Below, piece after piece: positions 8,946 through 18,567 of a stretch of DNA of 52,909 nt. The notes beneath the pieces are model-generated. The model made no database searches and was not told the DNA's origin. It saw nothing but the letters and a program-made list of their open reading frames with translations. Made by a program: the position numbers and the translations under genes. Each line of letters opens with the position of its first letter. Positions within the stretch are counted from its first letter, which is position 1. This DNA is from Bacteroidia bacterium. Lineage in GTDB: Bacteria > Bacteroidota > Bacteroidia > B-17B0 > Aurantibacillaceae. Location of the stretch: contig JAIOZA010000022.1 of NCBI GenBank assembly GCA_021740825.1, forward strand, positions 1-52,909. The letters are read 5' to 3'.

Positions 8946-9086
8946 TTAACCACATAGAATCATAGGTTTTCTGTAGTTAAGTTATACCAAAAATTAACAG
9001 TTTAACATAGTTATGAAGCCTCGCTTCACCTATCTTTACTATAAAATTCTTATTATTCTATCTTAACTATGCGCCTATGTGGTTAA
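8946..9086. repeat. MITE-like repeat with CCACATAG termini, copy 1
   Basis: The element begins TTAACCACATAG and ends CTATGTGGTTAA, a perfect 12-base terminal inverted repeat, and the similarity continues inward (CATAG / CTATG). The 141-base interior has no ORF. A second, more degenerate copy lies at 20992-21147. It sits between panB and the divergent lipoprotein gene. Confidence 0.7.
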
Positions 9087-9133
9087 TATCATGTAAAATT
9101 ACTTAATTAAATTTTTAATTCTCTTAAAAATAG

Positions 9134-9141
9134 TAAATTTG
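9134..9141 (+). promoter_or_regulatory. -7 promoter element for the DUF4249-like gene
   Basis: TAAATTTG matches the Bacteroidota -7 consensus and ends 20 bases before the ATG at 9162. The -33 region is only ATTT-like, so confidence is moderate. Confidence 0.42.
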
Positions 9142-9161
9142 TATTTATTCAAAAAAATATA

Positions 9162-10310
9162 ATGAAAAAACGAATTTTATATATCACACTTAGTTTTATC
9201 TCAGCTTTAATATTTACTGCTTGTAAAAACGATCTTGATGTTTTAGCACCGGGAGAAGAATCTGTATCTGTTTACGGAATTTTAAATCCAAATGCCGCAG
9301 TGCAAAATATTAGAATTAATAAAGTGTACTTATCCGATGGCGACGCAATCACTGCTGGACAAGACAACAGTAACATTAATTATGGGTCCGGAGAGTTAAA
9401 AGTGACATTACAGCGTTATATGACTGGTTCAACCACGCCAACATTAACAACTATTGGAAATACAAGCAAAAAGGAAATTGTATTAACGGAAACTGTTGTA
9501 ACTACTGCCAGCGGAAGTTTCGGTCAAGAACAACGTATCTGGCAAACAAGCGATAAACTATTTTCAAAAGGTGAATATAAATTAACAATCACAAATGTTA
9601 GTACAGGAAAAATCTTTACTGCTCAAACAACGATGTGCGATAGCGTGAAGTCCTATAATGCAGCTATGCCATTTAAATATTACCCTAATGCTATTGCTAG
9701 TATTGCGTTTCCTACTCACTGCAATGGTTATATTCTTGATTCGCCTCCCGGTACAGGAACACAACCACTTGCTTATGTAGATTACTCGAATACTACTTTG
9801 ATACAAAAAATAAAATTCAAATCAGTTGCAAATGCAAGATTATATGATGTAGTAATGAGATTTCATTACATTGATTCAACATTCACAGGTGCAGGAAATC
9901 GTCAATTTATTGATTTTAATTTTTCTACCCAAAAATCAATTGAATTAACGGGCGATGAAGTGATGGAAGTATCATTTGCAGCTAATGAGTTTTATAAAAA
10001 TCTAGCTGCAGAAATAACTAAAAAATCATCAGTAGGTATTAAAAATAGAACAGTTCATTACATAGAATATATTATTACTGCTGGTAATGAAACCTTAAAT
10101 ACATTTTTACAAGTTAATGCTCCTTCAAACTCAATTGCCCAAGATAAACCTTATTATACCAATATAAATGGTGGAGTTGGTGTTTTTGCATCTAAATCAA
10201 GCTCTGCTATTTCAAAGGAATTACTTAGCGATTTTATAGATGAAATAGCTGATCATCCGAGTACTCAACCATTTATGTTTCAAAAAACATACACCTTTAT
10301 TTGTCCTTAA
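9162..10310 (+). CDS. lipoprotein, DUF4249-like
   Basis: The 382-residue protein has a lipoprotein signal with its lipobox at C21 (IFTACKND). The start of the mature part (SVSVYGILNPNAAVQNIRIN) resembles the opening of DUF4249 proteins: a beta domain with the phrase 'YG.LNP....Q.VRIN'. These are surface or periplasmic lipoproteins of Bacteroidota, often encoded next to TonB-dependent receptors, though no receptor is adjacent here. The rest is strand-rich and lacks catalytic motifs. A hairpin terminator follows. Family membership is moderately sure; function is unknown. Confidence 0.75.
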   Translation: MKKRILYITLSFISALIFTACKNDLDVLAPGEESVSVYGILNPNAAVQNIRINKVYLSDGDAITAGQDNSNINYGSGELKVTLQRYMTGSTTPTLTTIGNTSKKEIVLTETVVTTASGSFGQEQRIWQTSDKLFSKGEYKLTITNVSTGKIFTAQTTMCDSVKSYNAAMPFKYYPNAIASIAFPTHCNGYILDSPPGTGTQPLAYVDYSNTTLIQKIKFKSVANARLYDVVMRFHYIDSTFTGAGNRQFIDFNFSTQKSIELTGDEVMEVSFAANEFYKNLAAEITKKSSVGIKNRTVHYIEYIITAGNETLNTFLQVNAPSNSIAQDKPYYTNINGGVGVFASKSSSAISKELLSDFIDEIADHPSTQPFMFQKTYTFICP

Positions 10311-10332
10311 TTACTGCCAAACTATCAATACT

Positions 10333-10370
10333 AAACCACCTAAAAATGACATATTTTAGGTGGTTTTTTT
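10333..10370 (+). terminator. intrinsic terminator after the DUF4249-like gene
   Basis: A perfect 13-base stem (AAACCACCTAAAA with TTTTAGGTGGTTT) with an 8-base loop is followed by a run of T residues. It separates the lipoprotein gene from dnaK. Confidence 0.85.
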
Positions 10371-10474
10371 ATGTTTGTGTCAGCATGTCATAATAATTTA
10401 ATCAATTGTAATTGGCATAAACATTGACTAAACTATTGCATATTAATAAAAAAACAATTAAAAAAACATAGATC

Positions 10475-12382
10475 ATGGGAAAAATTATAGGAATAGATTT
10501 AGGAACAACTAATAGCTGTGTGGCAGTTATGGAAGGAAATGAAGCTGTTGTTATTGCTAATAATGAAGGTAAGAGAACAACTCCATCTGTAGTAGCATTT
10601 GTTGAAGGAGGAGAACGTAAAGTTGGAGATCCTGCAAAAAGACAAGCAATTACTAACCCAACAAAAACGATTTCTTCAATAAAACGTTTTATGGGGAGTT
10701 CATATGATGAAGCTCACAAAGAGATTTCACGTATGACATACAAAGTAGTTAAAGGAGATAACAACACGCCTAGAGTTGTTATAGATGAGAGAAACTACTC
10801 TGCACAAGAGATTTCAGCTATCATTTTACAAAAAATGAAAAAAACAGCTGAAGACTTTTTAGGTACAGAAGTTACTGAAGCGGTTATTACAGTTCCGGCA
10901 TATTTTAACGATGCTCAGCGTCAAGCAACAAAAGAAGCAGGCGAAATTGCTGGTTTAAAAGTAAAGCGTATCATTAACGAACCAACTGCTGCTGCCCTTG
11001 CTTATGGAATGGACAAAAAAGGCAAAGATATGAAAATTGTTGTGTTTGACTGCGGTGGTGGTACACATGACGTTTCAGTTTTAGAATTAGGAGATGGTGT
11101 ATTTGAAGTAAAATCAACTGACGGAGATACGCACCTTGGTGGTGATGATTTTGATCAATTAATTATTGATTGGTTAGCTGATGAATTTAAAAAGGAAGAG
11201 GGAATTGATTTACGTAAAGATCCAATGGCTTTGCAACGTTTAAAAGAAGCTGCAGAAAAAGCTAAGATTGAATTATCTAGTACAACCTCATCTGAAATTA
11301 ACTTGCCTTATATTATGCCAGTTAACGGTATTCCTAAGCATTTAGTAAAACAATTAACACGTTCAAAATTTGAGCAATTAGCAGACAGCTTAATAAACAG
11401 AACAATTGATCCATGTAAATCAGCTTTAAAAAATGCAGGCTTATCAACTTCTGATATTGATGAAATTATTTTAGTTGGTGGTTCAACTCGTATTCCAGCA
11501 ATTCAAGCAGCCGTTGAAAAGTTCTTCGGAAAAACACCAAGCAAAGGAGTAAATCCTGATGAGGTTGTAGCTTTAGGTGCTGCAATTCAAGGTGGTGTAT
11601 TAACTGGAGAAGTAAAAGATGTATTATTATTAGATGTAACGCCTTTATCATTAGGTATTGAAACTTATGGTGGGGTGTTTACTAAATTAATTGAATCTAA
11701 TACAACGATTCCTTCTAAAAAAACAGAAACGTTCTCAACTGCTAGTGATAACCAACCAAGTGTACAATTACATGTGTTGCAAGGTGAGCGTCCTATGGCT
11801 AAAGATAACCGCACCATTGGCCAGTTTAACTTAGATGGTATTATGCCAGCGCCTCGTGGAGTTCCTCAAATTGAAGTAACCTTTGATATTGATGCAAATG
11901 GTATTTTATCAGTATCGGCTAAAGATAAAGCAACTGGTAAAGCTCAAAACATTCGTATCGAAGCTTCTTCTGGATTAAGCAAAGAAGAAATTGAGAAAAT
12001 GAAGCGTGAAGCAGAAATGAATGCAGATGCTGACAAAAAAGCAAAAGAAGAAGTAGAAAAAATAAATGCTGCTGATGGTTTAATTTTCCAATCTGAAAAG
12101 CAACTAAAAGAGTATGGTGAGAAAATTCCGGCAGAGAAAAAATCAACTATTGAAAATGCATTAACAGAATTGAAAACAGCTCATGCTGCTAAAGATTTAG
12201 CCGGTATTGATTCTGCTACAACTACTTTAAACGCTGCATGGGAAGCTGCATCTCAAGAAATGTATGCTGCTATGAACGAGCAACAAGGTGGTGCGGCTGC
12301 AGGAGATTCGCAAGCTAATGCAAATACTGAAGGTAATAAATCTGAAAGTGTAACTGATGTAGATTACGAAGAAGTAAAATAA
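10475..12382 (+). CDS. dnaK: molecular chaperone DnaK (Hsp70)
   Basis: DnaK is the ATP-driven cytoplasmic Hsp70 that works with DnaJ and GrpE. The 635 residues run from the nucleotide-binding domain ([10 protein letters not shown] near residue 6, [11 protein letters not shown] near 170, GGSTRIP near 335) through the interdomain linker ([13 protein letters not shown]) to the substrate domain and a charged tail ending DVDYEEVK. The phosphate-2 loop reads [10 protein letters not shown] instead of the usual DLGGGTFDVS; it leaves the glycines intact and is probably a lineage variant. No grpE or dnaJ is adjacent. I could not identify a heat-shock promoter. A perfect 17-base-pair terminator follows. 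Confidence 0.98.
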   Translation: MGKIIGIDLGTTNSCVAVMEGNEAVVIANNEGKRTTPSVVAFVEGGERKVGDPAKRQAITNPTKTISSIKRFMGSSYDEAHKEISRMTYKVVKGDNNTPRVVIDERNYSAQEISAIILQKMKKTAEDFLGTEVTEAVITVPAYFNDAQRQATKEAGEIAGLKVKRIINEPTAAALAYGMDKKGKDMKIVVFDCGGGTHDVSVLELGDGVFEVKSTDGDTHLGGDDFDQLIIDWLADEFKKEEGIDLRKDPMALQRLKEAAEKAKIELSSTTSSEINLPYIMPVNGIPKHLVKQLTRSKFEQLADSLINRTIDPCKSALKNAGLSTSDIDEIILVGGSTRIPAIQAAVEKFFGKTPSKGVNPDEVVALGAAIQGGVLTGEVKDVLLLDVTPLSLGIETYGGVFTKLIESNTTIPSKKTETFSTASDNQPSVQLHVLQGERPMAKDNRTIGQFNLDGIMPAPRGVPQIEVTFDIDANGILSVSAKDKATGKAQNIRIEASSGLSKEEIEKMKREAEMNADADKKAKEEVEKINAADGLIFQSEKQLKEYGEKIPAEKKSTIENALTELKTAHAAKDLAGIDSATTTLNAAWEAASQEMYAAMNEQQGGAAAGDSQANANTEGNKSESVTDVDYEEVK

Positions 12383-12401
12383 TCACACTTAAATAATAAT
12401 T

Positions 12402-12440
12402 AAAAATCCCTTTAAGAAAATTCTTAAAGGGATTTTTTTT
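12402..12440 (+). terminator. intrinsic terminator of dnaK
   Basis: A perfect 17-base-pair stem (AAAAATCCCTTTAAGAA and its complement) with a two-base AA gap as loop, so in practice a slightly larger loop, ends in a T-run. It lies 20 bases after the dnaK stop codon. Confidence 0.9.
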
Positions 12441-12505
12441 GATTTTTTTGATTTCATAAAAATGTCTTATACCAATTACATTTATTACATGTTCCAATTA
12501 TGGTG

Positions 12506-12560
12506 GTCATGCTGAACTTGATTCAGCATCTCAGAGACCCTGAATCAAGTTCAGGGTGAC
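12506..12560. repeat. inverted repeat, GTCATGCTGAAC family
   Basis: GTCATGCTGAACTTGATTCA and a mirrored arm (CCTGAATCAAGTTCAG then TGAC) make a strong hairpin of about 20 base pairs with a loop near GAGAC. It lies in the 311-base gap between dnaK and the amidase, which otherwise holds the dnaK terminator and A/T-rich sequence with no gene. The wording is that of a repeat I associate with many Bacteroidota genomes. Confidence 0.7.
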
Positions 12561-12693
12561 TAACTGCTTGGACTATCTATTACTTATAAATGGTATTAAA
12601 CCTTTTTTCTAACATTCACCGTTTCAATAAATAACTTAATTTACAAATTTGAATTTAAATAATTGTGTAATTTTAATTTATAAAAATTTGCTT

Positions 12694-13245
12694 ATGAAGT
12701 GTTTTATTTTTTCAGTTATTTTATTTCAATTTTGGTGTACTTCAGCGTTTTCAAAAGATTCACTGAATATTATTAATAAAAAAGTAAGTTTTGGGTTTGC
12801 AATTAATCCTAACCGTATTGTTAATGCAGTTATTGTACATTCAACTTTTAATAATTCGGGCGGAGATAAATATGATATTGATTTAGTGCTAAAACAATTT
12901 TCTACCTATGGCGTGTCAGCACATTATGTAATAGGGCGTGATGGAAAAATATATCAATTAGTAGATGAAAAAGACAACTCTTATCATGCTGGTAAAAGCA
13001 GATTGCCAGACGGCACAACAAATGTAAATTCTTGTTCTATTGGAATTGAATTAATGACTTCCTACACAGAATCTCCAACTGAACAGCAACTAGCAGCACT
13101 TTTAATCTTAATAAATCAAATAAAAAAAAGACACCCAATTAAATACGTATTAAGACATAGTGATATTGCACCTGTACGTAAAACAGATCCATGGAATATG
13201 AATTGGGATGAGTTTAAAAATAGGTTACTCGATACAAAAAATTAA
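12694..13245 (+). CDS. secreted N-acetylmuramoyl-L-alanine amidase (amidase_2 / PGRP type)
   Basis: This 183-residue protein has a signal peptide (MKCFIFSVILFQFWCTSAFS) and one zinc amidase domain that cleaves the lactyl-amide bond of peptidoglycan or its fragments. The zinc ligand histidines are in VIVHSTF and LRHSDIAP, with the catalytic lysine/aspartate region in RKTDPW, and a fold motif SAHYVIGRDGKIYQLV. A longer frame begins at a TTG at 12649, but the 15 extra residues would bury the signal peptide, so I chose the ATG at 12694. It is the last gene before the insertion sequence. The distance to the IS left end is only about 12 bases. Confidence 0.9.
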   Translation: MKCFIFSVILFQFWCTSAFSKDSLNIINKKVSFGFAINPNRIVNAVIVHSTFNNSGGDKYDIDLVLKQFSTYGVSAHYVIGRDGKIYQLVDEKDNSYHAGKSRLPDGTTNVNSCSIGIELMTSYTESPTEQQLAALLILINQIKKRHPIKYVLRHSDIAPVRKTDPWNMNWDEFKNRLLDTKN

Positions 13246-13263
13246 TTTATAATCACAAAAAAA

Positions 13264-13298
13264 GAGGCTGTCTCAAAAGGGCAGTTTCTTTTTTTGTT
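13264..13298 (+). repeat. left terminal inverted repeat of the IS, terminator-like
   Basis: GAGGCTGTCTCAAAAG matches the right end, inverted. The following GGCAGTTTCTTTTTTT gives an imperfect hairpin and T-run just after the amidase gene, so it may terminate that transcript too. Confidence 0.65.
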
Positions 13299-13363
13299 TA
13301 AAATTTGGTTATAAGCTCGATAATTTTTGATTTTTTTCAAAGAGACAAAATAATCCACTCGGA

Positions 13364-14899
13364 TTAGGCTGCCATTTTCTTAAAGTTATGCGCTAATGCG
13401 ATTAATCCTGTTTCAATTTCAACTTTTTTGATACCTCTTAGATTAAATCGCTTGAAGTTTTTATTGTGTTTGATATTAGCAAACACGGGTTCTACATCAT
13501 ACGCTCTTTTTTTGCGATGATACTTTCCTTGTTCACTTTTTAAGAGTTCATTTACCTTTGCTTTATAATCCTTGAGCGTGTGGTTAATATCTACTTTACG
13601 ATTGCCTTTGCTCTTGTAGCACTTATCTTTTAATGCACATTCATTGCAATTGATAGCTCGGTAACTTGTTATCTGCTGCACTTGTCCACTTTTGTTTTTT
13701 CGTTTGCTTGTTCCAATATTATGCATTGGCTTGCCTGATGGGCAAAAGATGGTGTCAGTTTCTTTATCATGAGCAAAATAATCACTTTTATAATTATCCC
13801 TCAAAAAGTGCATGGATTGTTCTTTATCAAAATAACTATACTTGATAAAGGCATTGATATTTTCTTTTTCTAGTAAAGTGTAATTCTCTTCTGAACCATA
13901 TCCAGCATCTGCAATAATGCTTTCAGGGTTTTGATTGTATAGCTTTTGGTAAGATTGTAAATGTGTTTGAAGCGTTCTTGTATCGGTTGGATTTTGATGA
14001 AGACTGTAATTAACGATGTATTGATTATTACTGGATACTTGTAAATTATAGGCAGGTTTTAATTGTCCGTTTCTCATGTGGTCTTCTTTCATACGCATAA
14101 AGGTAGCGTCTGTATCAGTTTTAGAGTAACTGTTGCGCTCTTTAAGCAAAGCTTCTTGAGCTTTATACTTAGTTAAACTCTTTGCCCACTCACGTTTAAT
14201 GTAATTAACCTTTTGTTTTACTTTAGTTGGAACTTCGACTTTGTCTTTTAAAACAGCATGTATTTTATCAACTGTTTTAGTCAGTTGTTCAGGAGTAATT
14301 TCATCAAAAGAGATAGGCGCGGTGTCTTTTAATTCTTCTTTGGCAATGCTTTCTGTATAAGCCCAAACTTCTTTTAACTGAACCTCCATCTTTGATTTAT
14401 TGTACTTAATACTATTGCCCCACACAAAGGTATAGCGATTAGCATTAGCCTCTATTTTTGTGCCATCGGTGTAAATTTCTTTTAAACTTAAATGTCCGCT
14501 TTGGGCTAATAATTCAACTACTTGAGCAAAAATGGTTTTCAGAACTTCTTTTAATCGCTCACTTCTAAATCTATTAATCGTATTATGATCGGGTTGTTGC
14601 ATTCCTGCCAAATACATAAAATGTATATTGCTTTTTAAGCCTTCTTCTATTTTACGGCTGCTATAGGTATTACTCAAATAAGAATAAACTAATACTTTTA
14701 GTAACATGCGCGGGTGGTAACTAGATGTTCCTCCGCCTTTGTAGGCTTTTAGCAATTCACTCAAATCAATACTATCTATTACCGAGTTTACTGTTCGTAC
14801 TGGATGGTTTACTTCTATCAACTCATCTATCGATGGTGGAAGTAACAAAGGCTGGTTGTTTATGTAGTCTTTAAATACTACTTTTGTATTAGAAATCAC
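13364..14899 (-). CDS. IS1182 family DDE transposase
   Basis: The 511-residue transposase carries an N-terminal DUF772-like domain (HPRMLLKVLVYSYL at about 62-75, then HNTINRFRSE) and a DDE catalytic core: first D in IYTDGTKIEANA, second D in IIADAGYGSEEN, and the glutamate in DVEPVFANIKHN. A four-cysteine, zinc-finger-like patch (CNECALKDKC region) lies before the last motif. The start is a GTG at 14899. The frame is unbroken, so the element could be active. It is the only gene in the element. Confidence 0.92.
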   Translation of the reverse strand: MISNTKVVFKDYINNQPLLLPPSIDELIEVNHPVRTVNSVIDSIDLSELLKAYKGGGTSSYHPRMLLKVLVYSYLSNTYSSRKIEEGLKSNIHFMYLAGMQQPDHNTINRFRSERLKEVLKTIFAQVVELLAQSGHLSLKEIYTDGTKIEANANRYTFVWGNSIKYNKSKMEVQLKEVWAYTESIAKEELKDTAPISFDEITPEQLTKTVDKIHAVLKDKVEVPTKVKQKVNYIKREWAKSLTKYKAQEALLKERNSYSKTDTDATFMRMKEDHMRNGQLKPAYNLQVSSNNQYIVNYSLHQNPTDTRTLQTHLQSYQKLYNQNPESIIADAGYGSEENYTLLEKENINAFIKYSYFDKEQSMHFLRDNYKSDYFAHDKETDTIFCPSGKPMHNIGTSKRKNKSGQVQQITSYRAINCNECALKDKCYKSKGNRKVDINHTLKDYKAKVNELLKSEQGKYHRKKRAYDVEPVFANIKHNKNFKRFNLRGIKKVEIETGLIALAHNFKKMAA

Positions 14900-15010
14900 A
14901 ACGCAAAGGTCACGCTTTGCAACATAAGTGGAGCCTTCGGCGCCCTTTTGTTTTTAACAATCCTATCTTAATTTTATGAACAATGTTTATAAAAACTGCT
15001 TTTACAAAAA

Positions 15011-15046
15011 AAGAGGCTATCTCTCTTTTGAGACAGCCTCTTTTTT
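15011..15046 (-). repeat. right terminal inverted repeat of the IS, perfect hairpin
   Basis: The sequence carries GAGGCTATCTC and GAGACAGCCTC around a short TCTTTT loop between an A-run and a T-run. It lies only about 22 bases past the stop codon of the PPIase operon, so it may now serve as that operon's terminator. Confidence 0.7.
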
Positions 15047-15068
15047 AAATAATTAAGTTGATATTTTT

Positions 15069-16124
15069 TTAGTTTACTTTTATTAATTCTACATCAAATA
15101 CTAACCAAGCATTAGGAGGAATAACTCCGCCGGCTCCATTAGCACCGTAACCTAATTCAGATGGAATAATAAACTTAGTTTTCCCTCCTTCTTTCATTAA
15201 TTGCAATCCTTCGGTCCAACCTCTAATTACTTGGTTTAATCCAAATGTAGCAGGCTGACCTCTATCCACTGAACTATCAAACTTAGTTCCATTTAATAAA
15301 TATCCTGTGTAATGCACCGTAACCTGATCAGTTGCTAATGGCGATTTACCGGTTCCTTCAACTTGAGTTATGTAACGTAAACCACTTGCCGTTGCAGTAG
15401 CGCCACCATAAGTTTCGTTTAGCAATTTATCCATGTTTTCTTTTTCAGCTTTTGCTTTTGCCTCGGCTTTAGCGCCTGCATTTGCTTTTTCAAATTCAAA
15501 AACTTTTGCAGCGTCAAATACTTCTGCATCTTTACCTTTTCTTAAAATTGTTAAATGAGTTAACGTATCGTTACCAACAATTTTATTTACAACATCCATT
15601 CCTTCAACCACATTTCCAAACACAGAGTGCTTACCATCTAACCAATCTGTTTTTACATGAGTAATAAAAAATTGACTTCCGTTAGTTCCTGGTCCGGCAT
15701 TTGCCATTGATAAAATACCAGGTCCAACGTGCTTTAATGTTTCATCAAATTCATCACCAAATTTGTAACCAGGATCTCCAGTTCCTGTTCCTAAAGGACA
15801 GCCACCTTGAATCATAAAGTTTGGAATAACTCTGTGAAATTTTAATCCGTCGTAATACGGAACACCATCAGCTTTAGCCGTATTTTTAATTACTCCTTCT
15901 GCTAAGCCAACAAAGTTAGCAACAGTCATTGGTGTTTTTTTAAACTCTAGGTTACAAATAATTGTTCCTTTCGATGTTTCAAATTTGGCATACATGCCAT
16001 CAGCTTGTTTACTTAAAAATTCTTTATCCATTTTGCTTAATTTTGGTTTTTTAGGTTTATCTGGGTTTGCAATTAATCCTGAGGATATGACAGCAAAAAG
16101 AGAAGCTAAAATTATTTTTTTCAT
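15069..16124 (-). CDS. cyclophilin-FKBP fusion peptidyl-prolyl isomerase
   Basis: This 351-residue exported protein joins two unrelated proline isomerases. After a signal peptide (ends about ISSGLIANP) comes a cyclophilin domain (about 45-205) with the catalytic FHR, FMIQGG, GSQFFIT and [10 protein letters not shown] motifs. A short Lys/Ala-rich helix (about 208-230) leads to an FKBP domain (about 240-351) with [23 protein letters not shown] and LGYGANG. Both active sites look complete. Chimeras of this order (CFBP) have been described in some bacteria. It is the last gene of the tatA-gldI-FKBP operon, 34 bases after the previous gene, and should act as a periplasmic folding factor. Confidence 0.93.
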   Translation of the reverse strand: MKKIILASLFAVISSGLIANPDKPKKPKLSKMDKEFLSKQADGMYAKFETSKGTIICNLEFKKTPMTVANFVGLAEGVIKNTAKADGVPYYDGLKFHRVIPNFMIQGGCPLGTGTGDPGYKFGDEFDETLKHVGPGILSMANAGPGTNGSQFFITHVKTDWLDGKHSVFGNVVEGMDVVNKIVGNDTLTHLTILRKGKDAEVFDAAKVFEFEKANAGAKAEAKAKAEKENMDKLLNETYGGATATASGLRYITQVEGTGKSPLATDQVTVHYTGYLLNGTKFDSSVDRGQPATFGLNQVIRGWTEGLQLMKEGGKTKFIIPSELGYGANGAGGVIPPNAWLVFDVELIKVN

Positions 16125-16158
16125 TTTATTAATTATTACTATTTCATTGATTTAAAAA

Positions 16159-17088
16159 CTATTGCTGTGCTGGCATTTGCTGAGGCGCCCCCGCTTTAAA
16201 ATCCAATAATTCAACTTCAAATAACAAAGTAGAAAACGGAGCAATTTTTGGACCGCCGCCATTTGCTCCGTAAGCTAAATTGGAAGGGATAATTAATTTT
16301 GCTTTGCTACCTTTGGTCATTAATTGAATTGCTTCTGTCCACCCTGGAATAACCTGGTTTAAAGGAAAAGTTGTAGGTTCACCTCTATCAATTGAACTAT
16401 CAAACTTAGTTCCATCTAATAAAGTTCCTGTATAATGAACTGTAACTTCATCAGTTGATGTAGGATGTTCTTTACCTTTACCTTTTTTAGTTTCAATAAA
16501 AATTAAGCCACTTGCAGTTGGAGCAGTTTTAATATTATTTGCTGTTAAATACTGGTCTAATTTAGGTTTTTCTGCCTCACTCATTCTAGCAATTTCTTCT
16601 TCTTGCTTTTTTTGATTTTCCTCTAACTCTTTTTTGGTTTTAATATCAACCAATTTTACAGTTACTACTAATTTATCTCCTGGTTTAGCAAATGGAGGTA
16701 ATGCTTCTAACTTATTAGTTTTTAAGAAAAATGAATCTGCACTAATTATAAATGCCGCACTATCATTTTTTGCCATCATAGTAAAGCCTTCTTCTAAGCT
16801 CCCAACAAAACTAGATTTAGGTAAAATGTTACGGATAACTCCAGAGCCATCTTGAGAATTTAGTTGCGAATCAAATAAAACAGAATCAGTTGTTGCACGT
16901 TTTAACGCATAAATTACTTTAAAACTAATTCCATCTCCCTCAACAGCCTTAACGCCTTCTTTGTCCTGAGTAAAAAATTTATAATGTAATCCGTTTTCAG
17001 CTTTTGTAAAGCCGTCAAACTCTGAGTTGTTACAAGAGAAAAGTCCTACAACAATTGCAGAACTTAATAGCATAGAGATTTTGTTCAT
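16159..17088 (-). CDS. FKBP-type peptidyl-prolyl isomerase lipoprotein, two FKBP-like domains
   Basis: The 309-residue protein starts with a lipoprotein signal ([11 protein letters not shown], Cys about 19). An N-terminal domain (about 25-155) has an FKBP-like layout ([26 protein letters not shown]) but lacks the usual active-site residues. A coiled helix ([20 protein letters not shown]) links it to a canonical FKBP domain (about 195-300) with [23 protein letters not shown] and AYGANG. It is anchored on the envelope and probably assists folding of exported proteins. It sits 5 bases after the previous FKBP gene in the same operon. Confidence 0.9.
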   Translation of the reverse strand: MNKISMLLSSAIVVGLFSCNNSEFDGFTKAENGLHYKFFTQDKEGVKAVEGDGISFKVIYALKRATTDSVLFDSQLNSQDGSGVIRNILPKSSFVGSLEEGFTMMAKNDSAAFIISADSFFLKTNKLEALPPFAKPGDKLVVTVKLVDIKTKKELEENQKKQEEEIARMSEAEKPKLDQYLTANNIKTAPTASGLIFIETKKGKGKEHPTSTDEVTVHYTGTLLDGTKFDSSIDRGEPTTFPLNQVIPGWTEAIQLMTKGSKAKLIIPSNLAYGANGGGPKIAPFSTLLFEVELLDFKAGAPQQMPAQQ

Positions 17089-17093
17089 TTGGT

Positions 17094-17975
17094 TTATTTT
17101 ATATCTATTATTTTTAAATTGTAAACTAGTGGTGTGTAGGGCGGAATAGAACCATTACTGCTACCTAACTCTCCAAAAGCCAGTCGCGAAGGTACTATTA
17201 TTTTTGTAAATTCTCCTTTTTTTAAGGATCCAATAACAATATTTAACCCTTTTATTACTTGATCAGGAGTTCCATAAATAAATTCAATCATTTGTTCAGA
17301 TTCCCCAAAAGATTTTCCATCTAAAAAAGTGGCACTGTAGCTTAACTTAATCCTTTTTCCGACACTCACTTTTTCTAAATTAGTAGCTTTTTTGCTTAAT
17401 GTATAAATACCATTTGCATCAGGCTTTACAAACTTATAATTTTGAAGTAAATAACAATCAATAAGCTGCAACTCTTGAAGTTCAGTATCTTCCTCCTCGT
17501 CATTACCAACAGCGTTTTTTTTCAATGCAGTGTATTCAGCTTTAGTAATAAGTTGAGTTAACCTTACATCAAGTTTAACAAGAGAATCGTTTTTACAAAA
17601 ATAAGGAACTATGGTATCAAAATAATCTCTAAAAAACGCCTTTGGATGAATCAAAAATGATACGCTATCACCTTCTACCATTTTTAAAAAGTAACTGTTG
17701 CACGAACCTATAATTGACTTTGAATTTAATGAAACGTAAAGGCCATTTACAGCATCGTGTTTTGTGTCCCAAAATACCGAATCTGATTGTGTTTTCATGA
17801 TCGCATCTAAAACAACGACATGATCATTGGTAGGGATTTCATTTCCATCTCCAATAGCAAGAATTTTATAATAATACCCTTGCGGACTTCTGCTATAACC
17901 ATCTATTTGGTTTGGTTTTTTACAACTAAAGAATACTGTAAATGTCAATAAATAAAATAGAAATCTTTTTAGCAT
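17094..17975 (-). CDS. FKBP-like lipoprotein, two FKBP-like domains
   Basis: The 293-residue protein has a lipoprotein signal ([10 protein letters not shown], Cys about 18) and the same two-domain plan as its downstream neighbour. The first domain (about 27-140) is degenerate. The second (about 185-293) keeps [24 protein letters not shown] and [12 protein letters not shown], but the FDSS motif is replaced by FGES, so isomerase activity may be reduced and the protein could be mainly a chaperone. It lies 7 bases after the gldI-like gene and 5 before the next FKBP gene. Confidence 0.85.
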   Translation of the reverse strand: MLKRFLFYLLTFTVFFSCKKPNQIDGYSRSPQGYYYKILAIGDGNEIPTNDHVVVLDAIMKTQSDSVFWDTKHDAVNGLYVSLNSKSIIGSCNSYFLKMVEGDSVSFLIHPKAFFRDYFDTIVPYFCKNDSLVKLDVRLTQLITKAEYTALKKNAVGNDEEEDTELQELQLIDCYLLQNYKFVKPDANGIYTLSKKATNLEKVSVGKRIKLSYSATFLDGKSFGESEQMIEFIYGTPDQVIKGLNIVIGSLKKGEFTKIIVPSRLAFGELGSSNGSIPPYTPLVYNLKIIDIK

Positions 17976-17982
17976 AGCCCAA

Positions 17983-18549
17983 TTAATTTTGTGGTTGCTT
18001 TTGCGATGAGATAATCTCTAAATCATAAATAATTGGCGACATTGGCGGAATTTTTTTTGAATCGCCTAATAAGCCATGAGCTAAATGTGAGGGAATTAAA
18101 ATTAGAGCTTTATCGCCAGATTTTAAATACAGGAGCGCTTTATGCACGCCATCTTCAATATGTTCCATACCCACCACAAACTGCTTAATACCATCTGTTT
18201 TTGAAGAATAACATTCGGTGCCGTTTAATAATGAAACTGTATAATTAATTTGAATTATGTCATCATTTTTTATGCTATCTCCCTTTAAAGATGGTTTATA
18301 AACATAATACCTAATGCCACTAGTAGTTTTTACAAATGGCATTTTATGAGATTTTTGATAATAATCCATCTCATCATTTTCTTTAGCAACAACTTGCTGA
18401 TTGGCTTTTATAAATTGATTTTTAACCTGCTGTTTATTAAACGATTTTGCTTCGTCTTGATTTTTGTTAGAATTACAACTAGTGAAAAGCGCAAACAATA
18501 AAATTAAACCAAAAAAAATAGGAGTATTTAAAATCAATTTTGTAGACAT
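17983..18549 (-). CDS. gldI: GldI-like FKBP lipoprotein (gliding-associated peptidyl-prolyl isomerase)
   Basis: The 188-residue lipoprotein (lipobox LFTSCNS) has a helical segment before a single FKBP domain. The layout (QQVVAKENDEMDYYQKSHKM, then IRYYVYKP and GDKALILIPSHLAHGLLGD) resembles GldI, a lipoprotein needed for gliding and the T9SS in Flavobacterium. Active-site residues are partly changed, as is known in this group. It follows tatA by 18 bases and precedes two more FKBP genes. A T9SS-sorted esterase elsewhere in the window agrees with a functional T9SS. Whether it is a true GldI or a paralogue is not settled. Confidence 0.65.
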   Translation of the reverse strand: MSTKLILNTPIFFGLILLFALFTSCNSNKNQDEAKSFNKQQVKNQFIKANQQVVAKENDEMDYYQKSHKMPFVKTTSGIRYYVYKPSLKGDSIKNDDIIQINYTVSLLNGTECYSSKTDGIKQFVVGMEHIEDGVHKALLYLKSGDKALILIPSHLAHGLLGDSKKIPPMSPIIYDLEIISSQKQPQN

Positions 18550-18567
18550 TACTAATTTCAGAAATTT

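Larger units (their letters stand above)
13258..15046 (-). mobile_element. complete IS1182-like insertion sequence
   Basis: The element is bounded by inverted ends that share AAAAAGAGGCTGTCTCAAAA reading inward from each side, with one intact transposase gene on the minus strand. Each end is itself a hairpin with an A-run and a T-run: GAGGCTATCTC with GAGACAGCCTC on the right (15013-15040), and a less perfect one on the left (13264-13298). Both can act as terminators, shielding the element and its neighbours. I cannot see a convincing target-site duplication, because the flanks are A/T-rich and the end is ambiguous by a few A/T bases. It lies between the amidase and the PPIase operon, disrupting neither. 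Confidence 0.85.

Noticed and set aside
10380-10474. Heat-shock or TAnnTTTG promoter for dnaK
   Set aside because: Only partial resemblance (TTGAC ... ATTGCAT) is visible, with no clean -7 match, so I left it out.
13246-13263. Target-site duplication for the IS
   Set aside because: Flanks on the two sides (AATCAC and AAATAATT) do not match clearly, and the A/T-run at each end makes the border uncertain.
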